A DNA stretch of 64,000 nucleotides from Rhizobium vallis (GCF_003985155.1 NZ_ML133699.1:62001-126000); one strand, 5' to 3'. Counted from the first letter of the stretch, positions 25,045 through 34,250 are shown. Numbers and translations: made by a program. Notes: a model not told the origin generated them from the letters alone.

Positions 25045-26394
25045 ATGAGTGACTATGAGCGCCTGCGTCAGCTTGATTCCAAGCACATGATCCATACCTT
25101 TCTGCCGCTGGAGACGCGGGACCGAACCATCTTCGTCAAGGGCAAAGGGTGCAACCTGTGGGACGTCGCCGGACGGGAATATCTTGATATGACGGGCGGT
25201 CTGTGGTTGGCCCAGATCGGTCATGGGCGTCCCGAAATGGCGGAAGCCGCTGCCAAACAGATGTCAACGCTCGAATATGCAACCGCCTTCTGGGAGTTTT
25301 CCAACGACAAGGCGATTGCCCTGGCTGCAAAACTCGCGACCCTCAGCCCGACGGGCCTCGATGTTGTATATTTCACGTCCGGCGGTTCGGAGAGCAATGA
25401 TGCCGCGATCAAGACCGCGAGGCTTTTCCATGCCCACCGCGGCGAGCCAGAGCGTACCTGGATCCTCTCTCGCAACGATGCCTACCACGGCCTTGCCTAT
25501 GGGGGCGGCACGGCAACCGGCTTTGACGGATTGAAGGCCGGCGTTGGGCCAGGTATCGGACATGTACACCATCTCACTCCTCCCAAGCCCTTCCAGACGT
25601 GGCGTTATAATGGGCAATCCACAACGGATTTCTGTATCGCCGAACTGGAAGCCACCATCGCCCGAATTGGCTCAAAGAACATTGCTGCCATGATCGGAGA
25701 GCCTGTGATGGGTGTCGGTGGCATGGTCATCCCGCCCGACGATTACTGGCCGCGTGTCGCACAGGTCCTTCGCAAGAACGGGATCCTGTTGATCCTTGAT
25801 GAAGTCGTAACGGCTTTCGGCCGTATCGGCTCGTGGTTTGGCGCAGACAAGTACAATGTCAAACCCGACATCCTGGTGACGGCGAAAGGGATTTCGAGCG
25901 GCTACATTCCGCTCGGTGCAGTTCTGATGACCCGCGAGATAGCCGACGCGGTTTGCGAAGGCCATGGCTTCCCGGTTGGATACACCTACAGCGGACATCC
26001 GGTTGCCTGCGCGATCGCCCTCGAAAACCTTCGGATTCTCGAGGAGGAACGGCTTGTCGAGCGGGCCAACGTCATGGGGCAATACTTCTCCGACGGCCTT
26101 CAACGGATCAAGGATCTTCCTAGCGTTGGAGAGATCCGGCATGCTGGTCTCGGCATCGCCATTGAACTTGTGGCCGACAAAAAGACAGGCCAGCCTCTTC
26201 CCGATAACGTAATTCCTGACGTCATCAAGCGAGAGTCCGGCGTCATCGTCAGAATGGCCAACGAGAACGTGCTGGTTATGTCTCCGCCTCTCGTCATCAC
26301 GGAGAGCGAGGCGGACCGCGCTATCGAAGCAGTCTCCAGCGTCCTGGAACGTGTCCGTGCAGACGGGTCGATTTCCAGCGCCGCGGCAGCCTGA
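25045..26394 (+). CDS. Class III (omega) aminotransferase
   Basis: A fold-type I PLP enzyme of the class III group. FTSGGSESNDAAIKTARLF is the cofactor phosphate region, LLILDEVVTAFGR holds the pyridine-ring Asp, and the PLP lysine is in ILVTAKGISSGYIPLGAVL. SpuC-like pyruvate aminotransferases for putrescine, beta-alanine or related amines have this plan. The start is taken at ATG 25045 behind GGGAG; an in-frame ATG at 24967 overlaps the permease stop (ATGA) but its residues are not conserved. It would turn the imported amine into an aldehyde for the dehydrogenase 100 bases downstream. Confidence 0.9.
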   Translation: MSDYERLRQLDSKHMIHTFLPLETRDRTIFVKGKGCNLWDVAGREYLDMTGGLWLAQIGHGRPEMAEAAAKQMSTLEYATAFWEFSNDKAIALAAKLATLSPTGLDVVYFTSGGSESNDAAIKTARLFHAHRGEPERTWILSRNDAYHGLAYGGGTATGFDGLKAGVGPGIGHVHHLTPPKPFQTWRYNGQSTTDFCIAELEATIARIGSKNIAAMIGEPVMGVGGMVIPPDDYWPRVAQVLRKNGILLILDEVVTAFGRIGSWFGADKYNVKPDILVTAKGISSGYIPLGAVLMTREIADAVCEGHGFPVGYTYSGHPVACAIALENLRILEEERLVERANVMGQYFSDGLQRIKDLPSVGEIRHAGLGIAIELVADKKTGQPLPDNVIPDVIKRESGVIVRMANENVLVMSPPLVITESEADRAIEAVSSVLERVRADGSISSAAAA

Positions 26395-26494
26395 GCATCT
26401 GCAAACAGAGGTCGAACCAAGGGGTGAGACAACCCCTTGGAAGTCGCGCCGGCAGAGCCGCGCTGGGCGATTATTCAAAAAGGAGGAGCACGAA

Positions 26495-27988
26495 ATGTTT
26501 TATTGGAAAAGTATCGAAGAGAACTCATCGCCGCCTGAACAGAAGCTGTTCATCAATGGCCTCTGGGCACGTCCGTCGGGTTCCGCGTACTTCGAGGATC
26601 AGGATCCCACCTCCGGTCGAACCATCGCGATGATCGCAGACGCGACGCCGGCAGACATCGAGCGCGCTGTCACCGCGGCCGCTGCTGCCCAGCCGGCCTG
26701 GGAGGAACTATCCCCCACGGATCGCTCGTCCTTCTTTTACCGTGCTGCCGAGTTGTTCTCTGAGCGTCGTGACGAGTTTGTTCGAGCACTCATCGCCGAG
26801 ACCGGATCAACCTTTGGAAAAGCGATGTACGAATGCTCGCTCATTCCGGTCGCTTTGCGTGAGGCGGCTGGGCTGACGACACGAGAGATTGGAGAAACGC
26901 TGCCCTCCAACGCTCCGGGACGCATCAATCGCACCGTCCGGCGGCCGCGTGGCGTCATCGGGGTCATTTCCCCATGGAACTTCCCTCTCTACCTCTCTTT
27001 GCGCGGTTTTGTCTATGCACTCGCACTTGGCAACACGATCGTTCTCAAACCATCCGCCGACAGTCCCATTTCAGGCGGACTGATGTTGGCGCAGCTCCTG
27101 TCGGATGCCGGCTTTCCACAGGGAGTATTCAACGTGCTCACGACGGGGCGCGAAGGGTCTCCCCACGTGGGAAGCACCTTCGTAAACGACAGGAGGGTCG
27201 CGGGCATCAGTTTCACCGGATCGACCAATGTCGGGCAGCAATTGGCGGTCGACTGCGCTCGCAAGTTCAAACCCGTCATGCTCGAACTCGGGGGCAAGAA
27301 TTCGCTTGTCGTTTTGGAAGACGCCGATCTCGACCACGCCGTCGATCTGGCATTCTTCGGCTCCTACCTGCATCAAGGGCAGATCTGCATGTCCACCGAC
27401 CGGGTTATCGTCGCAAAGACCATCTACGACGAGTTCGTCCGAAGACTGGTTGACAAGGTCGGAAAGTTCGCTCCCTGCCCCCCTGACGATCCCCATTCCG
27501 TCATTGGTCCCATCATCAATGCTCGTCAACTCCAGCGCATCGAGGCACTGGTTGACGAAGCACGCGACGCTGGCGCCGTCGTATGCTGTGGAGGGAAAGC
27601 GGGAGCCCCCTTCTATCAGCCGACCGTCCTAACCGGTATCACGCAGCAGATGCGCATTTGGTACGAGGAGATTTTCGGACCTGTCACCTGTGTGGTGCCG
27701 GCTGATGACACGGAACATGCTATCGAACTGGCGAACGACAGCGACTACGGACTGACGGCGGCCATTGTCACTGCCGACGCGCAGGCCGGCGAGCTTCTTG
27801 CCGAGCGGATCAATGCCGGAATGGTGCATGTGAATGCTTCGACAGTCCACGATGAACCGCATTGCCCGTTCTCTGGAATTGGAGCATCGGGCGGAGGCGG
27901 AAAATGGGGCCCCAAGGGCGCCATCGAGGCATTCACGGTCCAGCGTTGGATCAGCACACAGCGCAGGAAAGCTGTGTTGCCGTTCTAG
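26495..27988 (+). CDS. NAD(P)+-dependent aldehyde dehydrogenase
   Basis: About 497 residues of the ALDH superfamily. ISPWNFPLYLS and FTGSTNVGQQ bind the cofactor, the general base Glu lies in VMLELGGKN and the catalytic Cys in GQICMSTDRV. The start is ATG 26495 with a strong AGGAGGAG ribosome site; the longer open frame reaches back into the aminotransferase and is not used. It oxidises an aldehyde to an acid, most likely the product of the aminotransferase upstream. Sequence flavour is of the vanillin/benzaldehyde dehydrogenase-like branch, so an aromatic or amino aldehyde is possible. A terminator hairpin follows. Confidence 0.92.
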   Translation: MFYWKSIEENSSPPEQKLFINGLWARPSGSAYFEDQDPTSGRTIAMIADATPADIERAVTAAAAAQPAWEELSPTDRSSFFYRAAELFSERRDEFVRALIAETGSTFGKAMYECSLIPVALREAAGLTTREIGETLPSNAPGRINRTVRRPRGVIGVISPWNFPLYLSLRGFVYALALGNTIVLKPSADSPISGGLMLAQLLSDAGFPQGVFNVLTTGREGSPHVGSTFVNDRRVAGISFTGSTNVGQQLAVDCARKFKPVMLELGGKNSLVVLEDADLDHAVDLAFFGSYLHQGQICMSTDRVIVAKTIYDEFVRRLVDKVGKFAPCPPDDPHSVIGPIINARQLQRIEALVDEARDAGAVVCCGGKAGAPFYQPTVLTGITQQMRIWYEEIFGPVTCVVPADDTEHAIELANDSDYGLTAAIVTADAQAGELLAERINAGMVHVNASTVHDEPHCPFSGIGASGGGGKWGPKGAIEAFTVQRWISTQRRKAVLPF

Positions 27989-28018
27989 CCTCGAACACCG
28001 CCTCGATAACGGAGTGCA

Positions 28019-28075
28019 GGCCGGCGGTGAAAACCACCGTCGGCCGGCTCCGGTGACCGTTTTTAATTGGATGAC
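28019..28075 (+). terminator. Rho-independent terminator after the aldehyde dehydrogenase
   Basis: GGCCGGCGGTG-AAAAC-CACCGTCGGCC at 28019-28045 is an 11-pair stem with one G-U pair. It is followed within 25 bases by TTTTT, and it lies between the convergent dehydrogenase and GntR genes. Confidence 0.6.
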
Positions 28076-28085
28076 CAAGCTCAAA

Positions 28086-28790
28086 TTATACCAATAGTGC
28101 AGCCCAGTTAAATGTGTCCTCAGCATGACGGATCATCGCTTCCCGCGCTTGCGCAGCTTGCCCGGCCTCTATGGCTCGGATTATCGGACCATGATCATAT
28201 GAGGCCAGTTTGCGGCTTCGAACGGGGCGATCGGTCGACAGTATGACGTCTGTCAGAGCAACTTGAAGCTCCATTTCCGCCCTCACCAGCCGAGATGAAC
28301 CCGACGCTTCGGCAATGGCGACATGCAGCCTGACGTCGGCAAACCGCAGCTCAGGAAACTGCACCTCCGACGAGCTATACTCCTGTTCTGCGGACCGGAT
28401 CTGCGATAGGCGATCGGGCGTCGATCGTTCGGCGGCCAGAAAGCAGGCCTCACCCGAAACGGCGCGCCTCCAGTCTGTGAGGTCACGCAGCAGAACTTTG
28501 TCCAGCGGGGCTTTCCTCGCTGCTTCGGTCAGGCGGTCTCCCACGTCGTCTGCGACGAAATTTCCCCCGTGTCGTCCCCTCACTGTCATCAACAGGCCCA
28601 TGTCGCGCAATGCCGTCAGCGCCGCCCGGACAGTCATCAATGCGATGCCGAAACCTTGCGCCATTTCCGCTTCGGACGGCAACTGGGCGCCGGGTCGGAG
28701 TTCTCCGCTGACGATCGCTTCGTGCACGCGCTTTGCCACGAGGCTGGGTGTCGAAACAGAAGCGACACTGCGCGGGTCGACAAATTTCAT
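28086..28790 (-). CDS. GntR-family regulator, FadR/FCD subgroup
   Basis: The 234-residue protein has an N-terminal winged helix (RVHEAIVSGELRPGAQLPSE, AEMAQGFGIALMTVRAALTA) and a C-terminal FCD ligand domain with VRLHVAIAEASGSSRLV and SYDHGPIIRAIEAGQA. FCD domains bind a metal and a carboxylate ligand. It is divergent from the PuuD-like gene and importer 50 bases away and convergent with the dehydrogenase set, so it probably controls the former. A small AGCA-TTT-TGCT repeat in the gap may be an operator (weak). Confidence 0.9.
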   Translation of the reverse strand: MKFVDPRSVASVSTPSLVAKRVHEAIVSGELRPGAQLPSEAEMAQGFGIALMTVRAALTALRDMGLLMTVRGRHGGNFVADDVGDRLTEAARKAPLDKVLLRDLTDWRRAVSGEACFLAAERSTPDRLSQIRSAEQEYSSSEVQFPELRFADVRLHVAIAEASGSSRLVRAEMELQVALTDVILSTDRPVRSRKLASYDHGPIIRAIEAGQAAQAREAMIRHAEDTFNWAALLV

Positions 28791-28843
28791 TTGACCTCTA
28801 GAGTTTAGATGTTTAGCATTTTGCTTAGATAGTAGGGATGGTC

Positions 28844-29623
28844 ATGACAAAAGCAACCCTTTCATACCCGGAGCCTGACGACGTTGGTGCACTTCAGATT
28901 CTCGTCGCTGGCTCCTTAATGCCACCCGGCGCGAGCGACACTCTGAAAACCGCATTGACGTGTCTGGCCGACAACGTCCTTAGCGAGCTCGCCGCATGTG
29001 GAGCGAACGGCTCGTTTCTGGAAACTTCCTGTCCGGGCAACAAAGCGGCAGCGCTGCTCGACGGCAAACAAGGTTTGCTTGTGCTTGGAGGGGCCGACGC
29101 TGATCCCAGTTGTTACGGACAGATGGCCACGTCCGACACCATCTACGGCTTGAATGTTGAAGTGGACAAGTTCGAACTTGATCTGATGGCATCGGCTCAA
29201 GCACACGGCATTCCCGTTCTTGGGATCTGCCGCGGCATGCAGTTGATGAACGTTTTGCGCGGCGGCGACCTCGTCCAGGACATAGGCTCCGACACGATCC
29301 ATGTCGGCAACGACGAAAACTCGGTGATGGTTTCACATCTCGTGCAGATTGCAGACGGTTCCCGGCTCTCCAGCATCTATGCCGACAAGCAAATTTCCGT
29401 TCAGTCCGCGCATCACCAGGCCGTGAACCGGGTCGGTAACAGACTGACCATCGCCGCGCAGGCCGGCGACGGCCTTGTCGAGGCTCTGGAGAACGCCGGC
29501 GACCATTGGATGGTTGGTGTGCAATGGCACCCCGAGGCGCCTAACGCCTCAAAACAGGATTTCCGATCGCTGATTGAGCATTTCCTTTTGGCCGCCGGAG
29601 ATCGAGCACGTTCACGGCACTGA
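28844..29623 (+). CDS. Class I glutamine amidotransferase-like hydrolase (PuuD family)
   Basis: About 259 residues of the gamma-glutamyl-gamma-aminobutyrate hydrolase family. The nucleophile Cys lies in VLGICRGMQLMNV, and the His and Glu follow in MVGVQWHPEAP. LLVLGGADADPSCYG is the oxyanion-side strand. PuuD removes glutamate from gamma-glutamyl-GABA in putrescine breakdown, so an amine-related role fits the aminotransferase and dehydrogenase nearby. No gamma-glutamylputrescine synthetase gene is seen here. Start at ATG 28844, where GGGA is five bases before; ATG 28838 is possible. An ABC importer follows in the same direction. Confidence 0.88.
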   Translation: MTKATLSYPEPDDVGALQILVAGSLMPPGASDTLKTALTCLADNVLSELAACGANGSFLETSCPGNKAAALLDGKQGLLVLGGADADPSCYGQMATSDTIYGLNVEVDKFELDLMASAQAHGIPVLGICRGMQLMNVLRGGDLVQDIGSDTIHVGNDENSVMVSHLVQIADGSRLSSIYADKQISVQSAHHQAVNRVGNRLTIAAQAGDGLVEALENAGDHWMVGVQWHPEAPNASKQDFRSLIEHFLLAAGDRARSRH

Positions 29624-29648
29624 CTTAGAAACTCCATGGGAGGAACAC

Positions 29649-30500
29649 ATGAAACATAAGCAGATTCTCGTAGCAATGATGATTGCAGTCCTAGGCGCCG
29701 GCCATGCTCTCGCCGATGGCTCGGCTCCATCCTATGGCAAGTGCGCGCCCATGGGGTCTGCAGGATCATTGAACCTTGCCACCGACCAGCCGGATACCTT
29801 GATCGTCGCCACGGTCCTGCCTAACCCTGGCTGGTACAACGGCATGTCACCAGCCTCCACCCAGGACGGTTTCGAATATTGCATGGCTGCCGAGATCGCT
29901 CACCGTGCGGGCCTCAAGAACCTTAAATTACTTAATCTTGCTTGGGACCAGTACATATCCGGAACCGCCAGAGGCTACGATGTCGCGATTGCTACAACGA
30001 CGATCACCGAAAAGCGCAAGCAAATATTCAATTTTTCGCAACCCTATTTCAACTCAAACCTCGGTGTTGCCGTCAAGGCCGGCACTGACGTCACGGCATC
30101 AAACATCCGATCGAAGCACATCGGCGTCATTCAAGGCAATATGGGGTCGGACTGGGTCATCAACACATTGAAGCCGAGCCGGCAGCCCGCGCTCTATCAA
30201 ACACAACCCGATCTGGTGAATGCACTGCTAGCCGGACAGGTCGATGCGATAATCTCGGACACGACGTTGGTTCTCTCAGCGACTGCCGGCACGAAAGGCG
30301 CGGCCGAAGTCATAGGCCAGTATGACGTCGAACAGGGTTATGGAGCAGTCACACCGAAGAACTCGAAAAATTCTGCCGCGATCGACAATGTGATTGGCGA
30401 CATGATGAAAGATGGCACAATTGCCGCCTTGTCCGCCAGTTATCTCGCCCCGCTCTTCGGGAAAGATCCAAACAGTGTGCCAGTGTGGCAACTGCCTTGA
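29649..30500 (+). CDS. Periplasmic binding protein, family 3 (polar amino acid type)
   Basis: A 283-residue secreted protein. The signal peptide KQILVAMMIAVLGAGHALA ends at ALADG. The mature part is an SBP_bac_3 fold (DVAIATTTITEKRKQIFNFS, then VGVIQ-like IGVIQGNMGSDW). Family 3 binds amino acids, opines or related compounds. Start at ATG 29649 behind GGAGG. Two cysteines (KCAPMG and YCMAAE) may form a disulfide. It feeds the permease and ATPase directly downstream. The ligand is probably the substrate acted on by the PuuD-like hydrolase, by inference. Confidence 0.88.
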   Translation: MKHKQILVAMMIAVLGAGHALADGSAPSYGKCAPMGSAGSLNLATDQPDTLIVATVLPNPGWYNGMSPASTQDGFEYCMAAEIAHRAGLKNLKLLNLAWDQYISGTARGYDVAIATTTITEKRKQIFNFSQPYFNSNLGVAVKAGTDVTASNIRSKHIGVIQGNMGSDWVINTLKPSRQPALYQTQPDLVNALLAGQVDAIISDTTLVLSATAGTKGAAEVIGQYDVEQGYGAVTPKNSKNSAAIDNVIGDMMKDGTIAALSASYLAPLFGKDPNSVPVWQLP

Positions 30501-30517
30501 CAACAAAAGGATCTCCC

Positions 30518-31582
30518 ATGCCACGGCTTAGCCCCGCTCCGCGCGCAGTGCCGCTTGCCTCCACCGCGCTCGGAGTTTCCCTGGTGTTACTGTTCACGAT
30601 CGCCGCACTCGGGGGCGCTGTCAGGAATGGTATCACGGATCCTGATTTGAAGACGGTCAGCCTATGGCTGATCGTCGTTGCCATGGCAGCAGGAGCGCTG
30701 GTACTGCTTATGGCATGTTGGTCGATGACCCTGGCACTGCGCGCAAGCCGTCAGACGCGCGCCGATGACGTTCTGGCAGCGCGCTCCTCCGCGGCCGCCT
30801 CGCGCCAAGACGCATTGATCGCATTTGGCTTCACTCTCGCAGTACTTGCCGTTTTCTGCTTCTTGCAGCTGCTGTTGCAGAATGATGGCAAGCTCCAGCA
30901 GACCTTCCTCCAATGGCAACTGATGCGCGAAAGCGCTGTTGACGTGCTCCAGGCTTTCGCCGTCAACGTTAAGCTGGCGCTTATCTCGCAGATTTTGGTG
31001 CTGGTAATCGGGTTGGTCCTTGCCGTGGCACGCATGGCTCCCGGGAAGGCCGGCGCTCCGATCCGCTTCATGGCTGTTGCCTATATCGACCTTATGCGCG
31101 CAGTACCGGCGATCATAGTGCTCTATCTTATCGGGTTTGGTTTGCCTCTGACCAACTTGCCTGTCCTTGCAAGCCTGTCCCCGGACTGGTTCGCAATCAT
31201 CGCTCTGACGCTCACATACAGCGCCTATGTTGCGGAAATCTATCGCTCGGGGATAGCTTCCATTCATCCGTCGCAATGGTCTGCCAGCCGCTCCCTTGGC
31301 TTCAGTTACATTCAAACGCTCCGATGGTTCATCTTGCCTCAGGCCATCCGCCTCGTCGTCCCGCCGCTCCTGTCAGCATTTATCGCCCTCCAGAAGGACA
31401 CGTCACTCGTCAATGTTATCGGAACACTGGATGCCTTCAACCAGGCGAAATTCTACGCCTCTTCCAGCTTCAATCTATCCTCGGTGTCGGTCGTTGCGAT
31501 TGTGTTCGTCGTCCTCACCATACCGCAGACCCGCTACGTCGATTGGAGACTAGCGCGGGCCAACAAGCGCTTGAGAGGTTGA
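30518..31582 (+). CDS. Amino acid ABC permease with extended N-terminus
   Basis: The core is a HisM/GlnP-type permease with the EAA-like loop SASRSLGFSYIQTLRWFILP. This one has three extra hydrophobic segments before the core (about residues 10-35, 45-75 and 95-120), giving 354 residues against a usual 220-250. Start at ATG 30518, nine bases after AAGGA. No second permease gene is present, so a homodimer is likely, as in several importers with a single permease. It stops one base before the ATPase start. Confidence 0.88.
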   Translation: MPRLSPAPRAVPLASTALGVSLVLLFTIAALGGAVRNGITDPDLKTVSLWLIVVAMAAGALVLLMACWSMTLALRASRQTRADDVLAARSSAAASRQDALIAFGFTLAVLAVFCFLQLLLQNDGKLQQTFLQWQLMRESAVDVLQAFAVNVKLALISQILVLVIGLVLAVARMAPGKAGAPIRFMAVAYIDLMRAVPAIIVLYLIGFGLPLTNLPVLASLSPDWFAIIALTLTYSAYVAEIYRSGIASIHPSQWSASRSLGFSYIQTLRWFILPQAIRLVVPPLLSAFIALQKDTSLVNVIGTLDAFNQAKFYASSSFNLSSVSVVAIVFVVLTIPQTRYVDWRLARANKRLRG

Positions 31583-31583
31583 A

Positions 31584-32327
31584 ATGGCATTCATCCAAAT
31601 CGATGACCTTCGAAAAAGCTACGGCGAGCACGAGGTTCTGAAAGGTATCAACCTAGAGGTCGATCGGCACCAAGTCGTCACTCTGATAGGTGCTTCGGGT
31701 TCAGGAAAGAGTACTCTGTTGAGGTGCCTGAACGCACTGGATCCAATCGACAATGGACAAATACGAGTTGACGACGACGTTGTTTCCGGGCCCGGCGTTG
31801 ACCTGAACAAGCTTCGTCGCAAAGTTGGCATGGTGTTCCAGTCTTTCAACTTGTTCCCACACCTGACTGTCGAGGAGAACATCGTCACCGGGCCGATCAA
31901 GCTCCTGAAACAATCGCGCGAAAAGGCACGGGCGCGAGCTGTAGAGTTACTTGAACGGGTCAATCTGGGGCATCGCGCGAAATATTACCCGGACCAGCTA
32001 TCAGGTGGCCAACAACAGCGGGTTGCGATCGTGCGTGCGATCGCGATGGAGCCGGAGGCCCTGTTGTTGGACGAGATTACGTCTGCACTCGATCCAGAAC
32101 TTGTCGCAGAGGTTCTCGATATTCTTCGTGATCTGGCGACGGAAGGGATGACGATGATCCTCGCTACCCACGAAATGCAGTTTGCAAAAGAAGTCTCAAA
32201 CCTCGTCGTTTTTCTAGAGCAAGGCAGGCTCCTCGAGGCCGGACCACCGGCACAAATATTCGGTTCGCCGACACAGGAACGGACGCGCGCATTCCTGAAA
32301 CAAATCATCGAGGCGGGGCGTCTTTAA
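31584..32327 (+). CDS. Amino acid ABC transporter ATPase (GlnQ/HisP type)
   Basis: A 247-residue ATPase: Walker A GASGSGKST, Q-loop FQSFNLFPHLT, signature LSGGQQQRVAIVRAI, Walker B LLLDEITSALDPE and switch ATHEMQFA. DEITSALD instead of the usual DEPTSALD is a minor change. It powers uptake through the permease upstream. The operon (hydrolase, binding protein, permease, ATPase) ends here, at the edge of IS630 debris. Confidence 0.93.
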   Translation: MAFIQIDDLRKSYGEHEVLKGINLEVDRHQVVTLIGASGSGKSTLLRCLNALDPIDNGQIRVDDDVVSGPGVDLNKLRRKVGMVFQSFNLFPHLTVEENIVTGPIKLLKQSREKARARAVELLERVNLGHRAKYYPDQLSGGQQQRVAIVRAIAMEPEALLLDEITSALDPELVAEVLDILRDLATEGMTMILATHEMQFAKEVSNLVVFLEQGRLLEAGPPAQIFGSPTQERTRAFLKQIIEAGRL

Positions 32328-32329
32328 AC

Positions 32330-32817
32330 GTGGCGCCACTGGGGAAGTTTGGTAACGCTGTCCTTTGTGGCACCATCCAGTGCGCTTGGTCAGTTTGGTG
32401 CTGGTTGAAGTCTCGTCGATAAAGATGAGCCGAGCTAATGCTTTGTTGAAGAAGCGTCGGCGTCGCTCGATCTACAGGTCACGGGCGCGCGCGATCTCCG
32501 GTCGCAGTTGTTCGGTAGCCATCAGGGCTTTTCTGATTGCTCAGCCCAAGCCGTTGGAGAAACCGGCCAATCGGGGCGCGATGGACCATCACACCGCGCC
32601 CCGCCAGTTCGGCGCACAATTCGTTCAGCGTCACATCGCCATTGCCGGCAACATGCGCGGCAATCCACTCGCTATGCGCCCTCAATTTACCACCGCCTGG
32701 GGCATGACCTGCGTGGCCGGCGCGACAGAGCCCTACAACCGCTGCAGGATCATCATCTTGCTGACGAACCGCGGTGAAACCCTCCCTCCTTCCATGGCCA
32801 GGTGAATCAGTCTTCAA
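32330..32817 (-). mobile_element. IS630-family transposase remnant
   Basis: On the minus strand, one frame gives an N-terminal part with a helix-turn-helix-like region (DVTLNELCAELAGRGVMVHR, then GRFLQRLGLSNQK). After a frameshift and an in-frame TAG come FFNKALARLIFIDET and STSTKLTKRTGW, the first catalytic Asp block of IS630 transposases. The N-terminal start and the rest of the DDE core are missing. Inactive. It lies against a decayed hydantoinase gene. Confidence 0.65.
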
Positions 32818-32879
32818 TGGAATCCTTAATCACGTAAGCTGCGACACGCTCTAGTCGCTTCGCTCTACGGGCGATGCCC

Positions 32880-33325
32880 CGATGAATGTCGGATGATGAG
32901 TTACGGCGGAATAGTGACGTCCTTGCGAATCCGGCGACCGTCGAGCTGTGCATGGCCATCGACGGGCATGTTGCAATGCAGAGACAGGGAACAATTGCGG
33001 GTCGCGTTTTCGGCGTTCCCTCCGTCGAGATCTCTACGATAGCGGCAGTGGGCGGTTCAATCGCCGAATGGATGATGGCGGAATAGTTCACGTCGGTCCG
33101 AAGAGCGCAGGACCCGAGCCCAGACCTGCTTGTCATGGGCGAGGCGGAACGCTTCCCACATAGACGGATGCCAACCTCGTTCGAGGCCTTCTCGACAAGG
33201 CGACCTTTGGAGGCGGTCATCTTACGCTCAATGAAGTGGCTGGACGTAAAGCGATTGCCAATGAGATTGCGAGCCCTCTCGGTTTACCGCAAGGCGGCTT
33301 GCTTATCGAGTTCGATCGAGCGTGA
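32880..33325 (+). pseudogene. Hydantoinase/oxoprolinase (HyuA) remnant
   Basis: Readable parts in two or three frames: AIDGHVAMQRQGTIAGRVFG then VPSVEISTIAAVGGSIAEW, then VGPKSAGPEP, then GLLDKATFGGGHLTLNEVAG with AIANEIASPLGLPQG. These match consecutive blocks of the HyuA/5-oxoprolinase A subunit (GGGSIAWVD, VGPxSAGAxPGPACYGRGG, TDANLVLG). The frame breaks near 33085 and 33160, and both ends are missing. The enzyme family opens hydantoins or 5-oxoproline with ATP. Clearly dead; probably part of an older catabolic operon cut by the IS630 element. Confidence 0.7.
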
Positions 33326-33444
33326 CCTGCAGAAGGGGGCGGGAAGATAGGCCCGCCTCTTCACCTTCCGAGAAGCGGGCGATTGAAATTCTGGCTAAAC
33401 AACGTGTGGCGCCGGACCGCCGAAATCCACCGAAGCGACGGACG

Positions 33445-34167
33445 TTACCGAATGTCGCTCACGTTGAAGTCCTCTCCGCCCAATAGAAGTTCTGGCCTTT
33501 CACGGCGCAAAATCTCGATTGAAGGGAACGTGCTGTCGAGCTGAATCTGAAAGACCTTGGCGATACCTTCCTCGTCGCGGGCTCGCAAGCTCTCATACAT
33601 CTGCTCGTGCTCCTCGAGGACCATGAAAAACTGCTGCTCCAAAGCAAAGGCTTGGCGGCGAACGCGATCGAGTTGCCCAGTTGAGTAGTGAATGGTCTGC
33701 CAGACTTCGCCAAAGCCAGCACAACGGCAGATGATGTGGTGAAACTCGTTGTCTAGTGCGAAGAACTCGTCGACCTCCTTGCGCTCGGCCGCAGCCCGCT
33801 GCTTGAAAAGGGCAAGCTCGAACTCCTTCTCAAACTGAGACTGAAAATTCCTGGCAGCCAGACGTGTCACCCGCATCTCGAGCGTATCGCGCACGAGCTG
33901 ACCCTGAAGGACTTCTCGTAATACGATCCTGTTGACGAAGGTTCCGTCGCTCGGAACAATCTTGATCAGGTTTTCCTTCGCAAGTTGGAGAATGGCTTCG
34001 CGGAGCGGCGTCCTGGAAATCTCGAGCTGAGCGCAGATGTCTTTTTCGTTGAGCGCACTCTCTGGAAGCAATTGCAGCGATATGATCGCATTGCGTAGCA
34101 GTTCGTAGACTTGCGAGGATTTGGAAAATCGGCTGTCGAGCTGGTCGGCGCTAAATACGGGCTGCAT
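33445..34167 (-). CDS. GntR-family regulator, FCD-like (paralogue 1)
   Basis: A 240-residue GntR protein: winged helix SSQVYELLRNAIISLQLLPE and CAQLEISRTPLREAILQLA, then the wing IVPSDGTFVNRI and an FCD-type ligand domain (FFALDNEFHHIICRCAG). It is very similar along its whole length to the regulator at 36.3-37.1 kb, so the two are recent duplicates. It lies downstream of the shikimate dehydrogenase-like gene, with a terminator and its own upstream region between. A motif ATACCAGTATATC upstream matches one beside the paralogue. Confidence 0.9.
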   Translation of the reverse strand: MQPVFSADQLDSRFSKSSQVYELLRNAIISLQLLPESALNEKDICAQLEISRTPLREAILQLAKENLIKIVPSDGTFVNRIVLREVLQGQLVRDTLEMRVTRLAARNFQSQFEKEFELALFKQRAAAERKEVDEFFALDNEFHHIICRCAGFGEVWQTIHYSTGQLDRVRRQAFALEQQFFMVLEEHEQMYESLRARDEEGIAKVFQIQLDSTFPSIEILRRERPELLLGGEDFNVSDIR

Positions 34168-34231
34168 CCTTGCGGTGGTCCTTGCGAAGTCGTGTCAATC
34201 TTGACGGTAGTTATAGTCTGGAAACTTCGAA

Positions 34232-34244
34232 ATACCAGTATATC
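34232..34244. promoter_or_regulatory. GntR operator candidate ATACCAGTATATC
   Basis: ATACCAGTATATC lies 65 bases before the start of GntR paralogue 1. It differs at one base from ATACCAATATATC at 37113-37125 before paralogue 2. The core ATA-CCAG-TAT is a short palindrome holding the ACCA/TGGT half-site common to FadR-type operators. Confidence 0.45.
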
Positions 34245-34250
34245 AAGCCG

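Noticed and set aside
28000..28060. GCCGGCGGTGAAAACCACCG resembles parts of an FMN riboswitch
   Set aside because: It lies after, not before, a gene and forms a simple terminator hairpin followed by T residues; the other conserved riboswitch blocks are missing.
32807..33220. Minus-strand 137-codon frame
   Set aside because: Shadow of the hydantoinase remnant; the plus-strand pieces match HyuA blocks.
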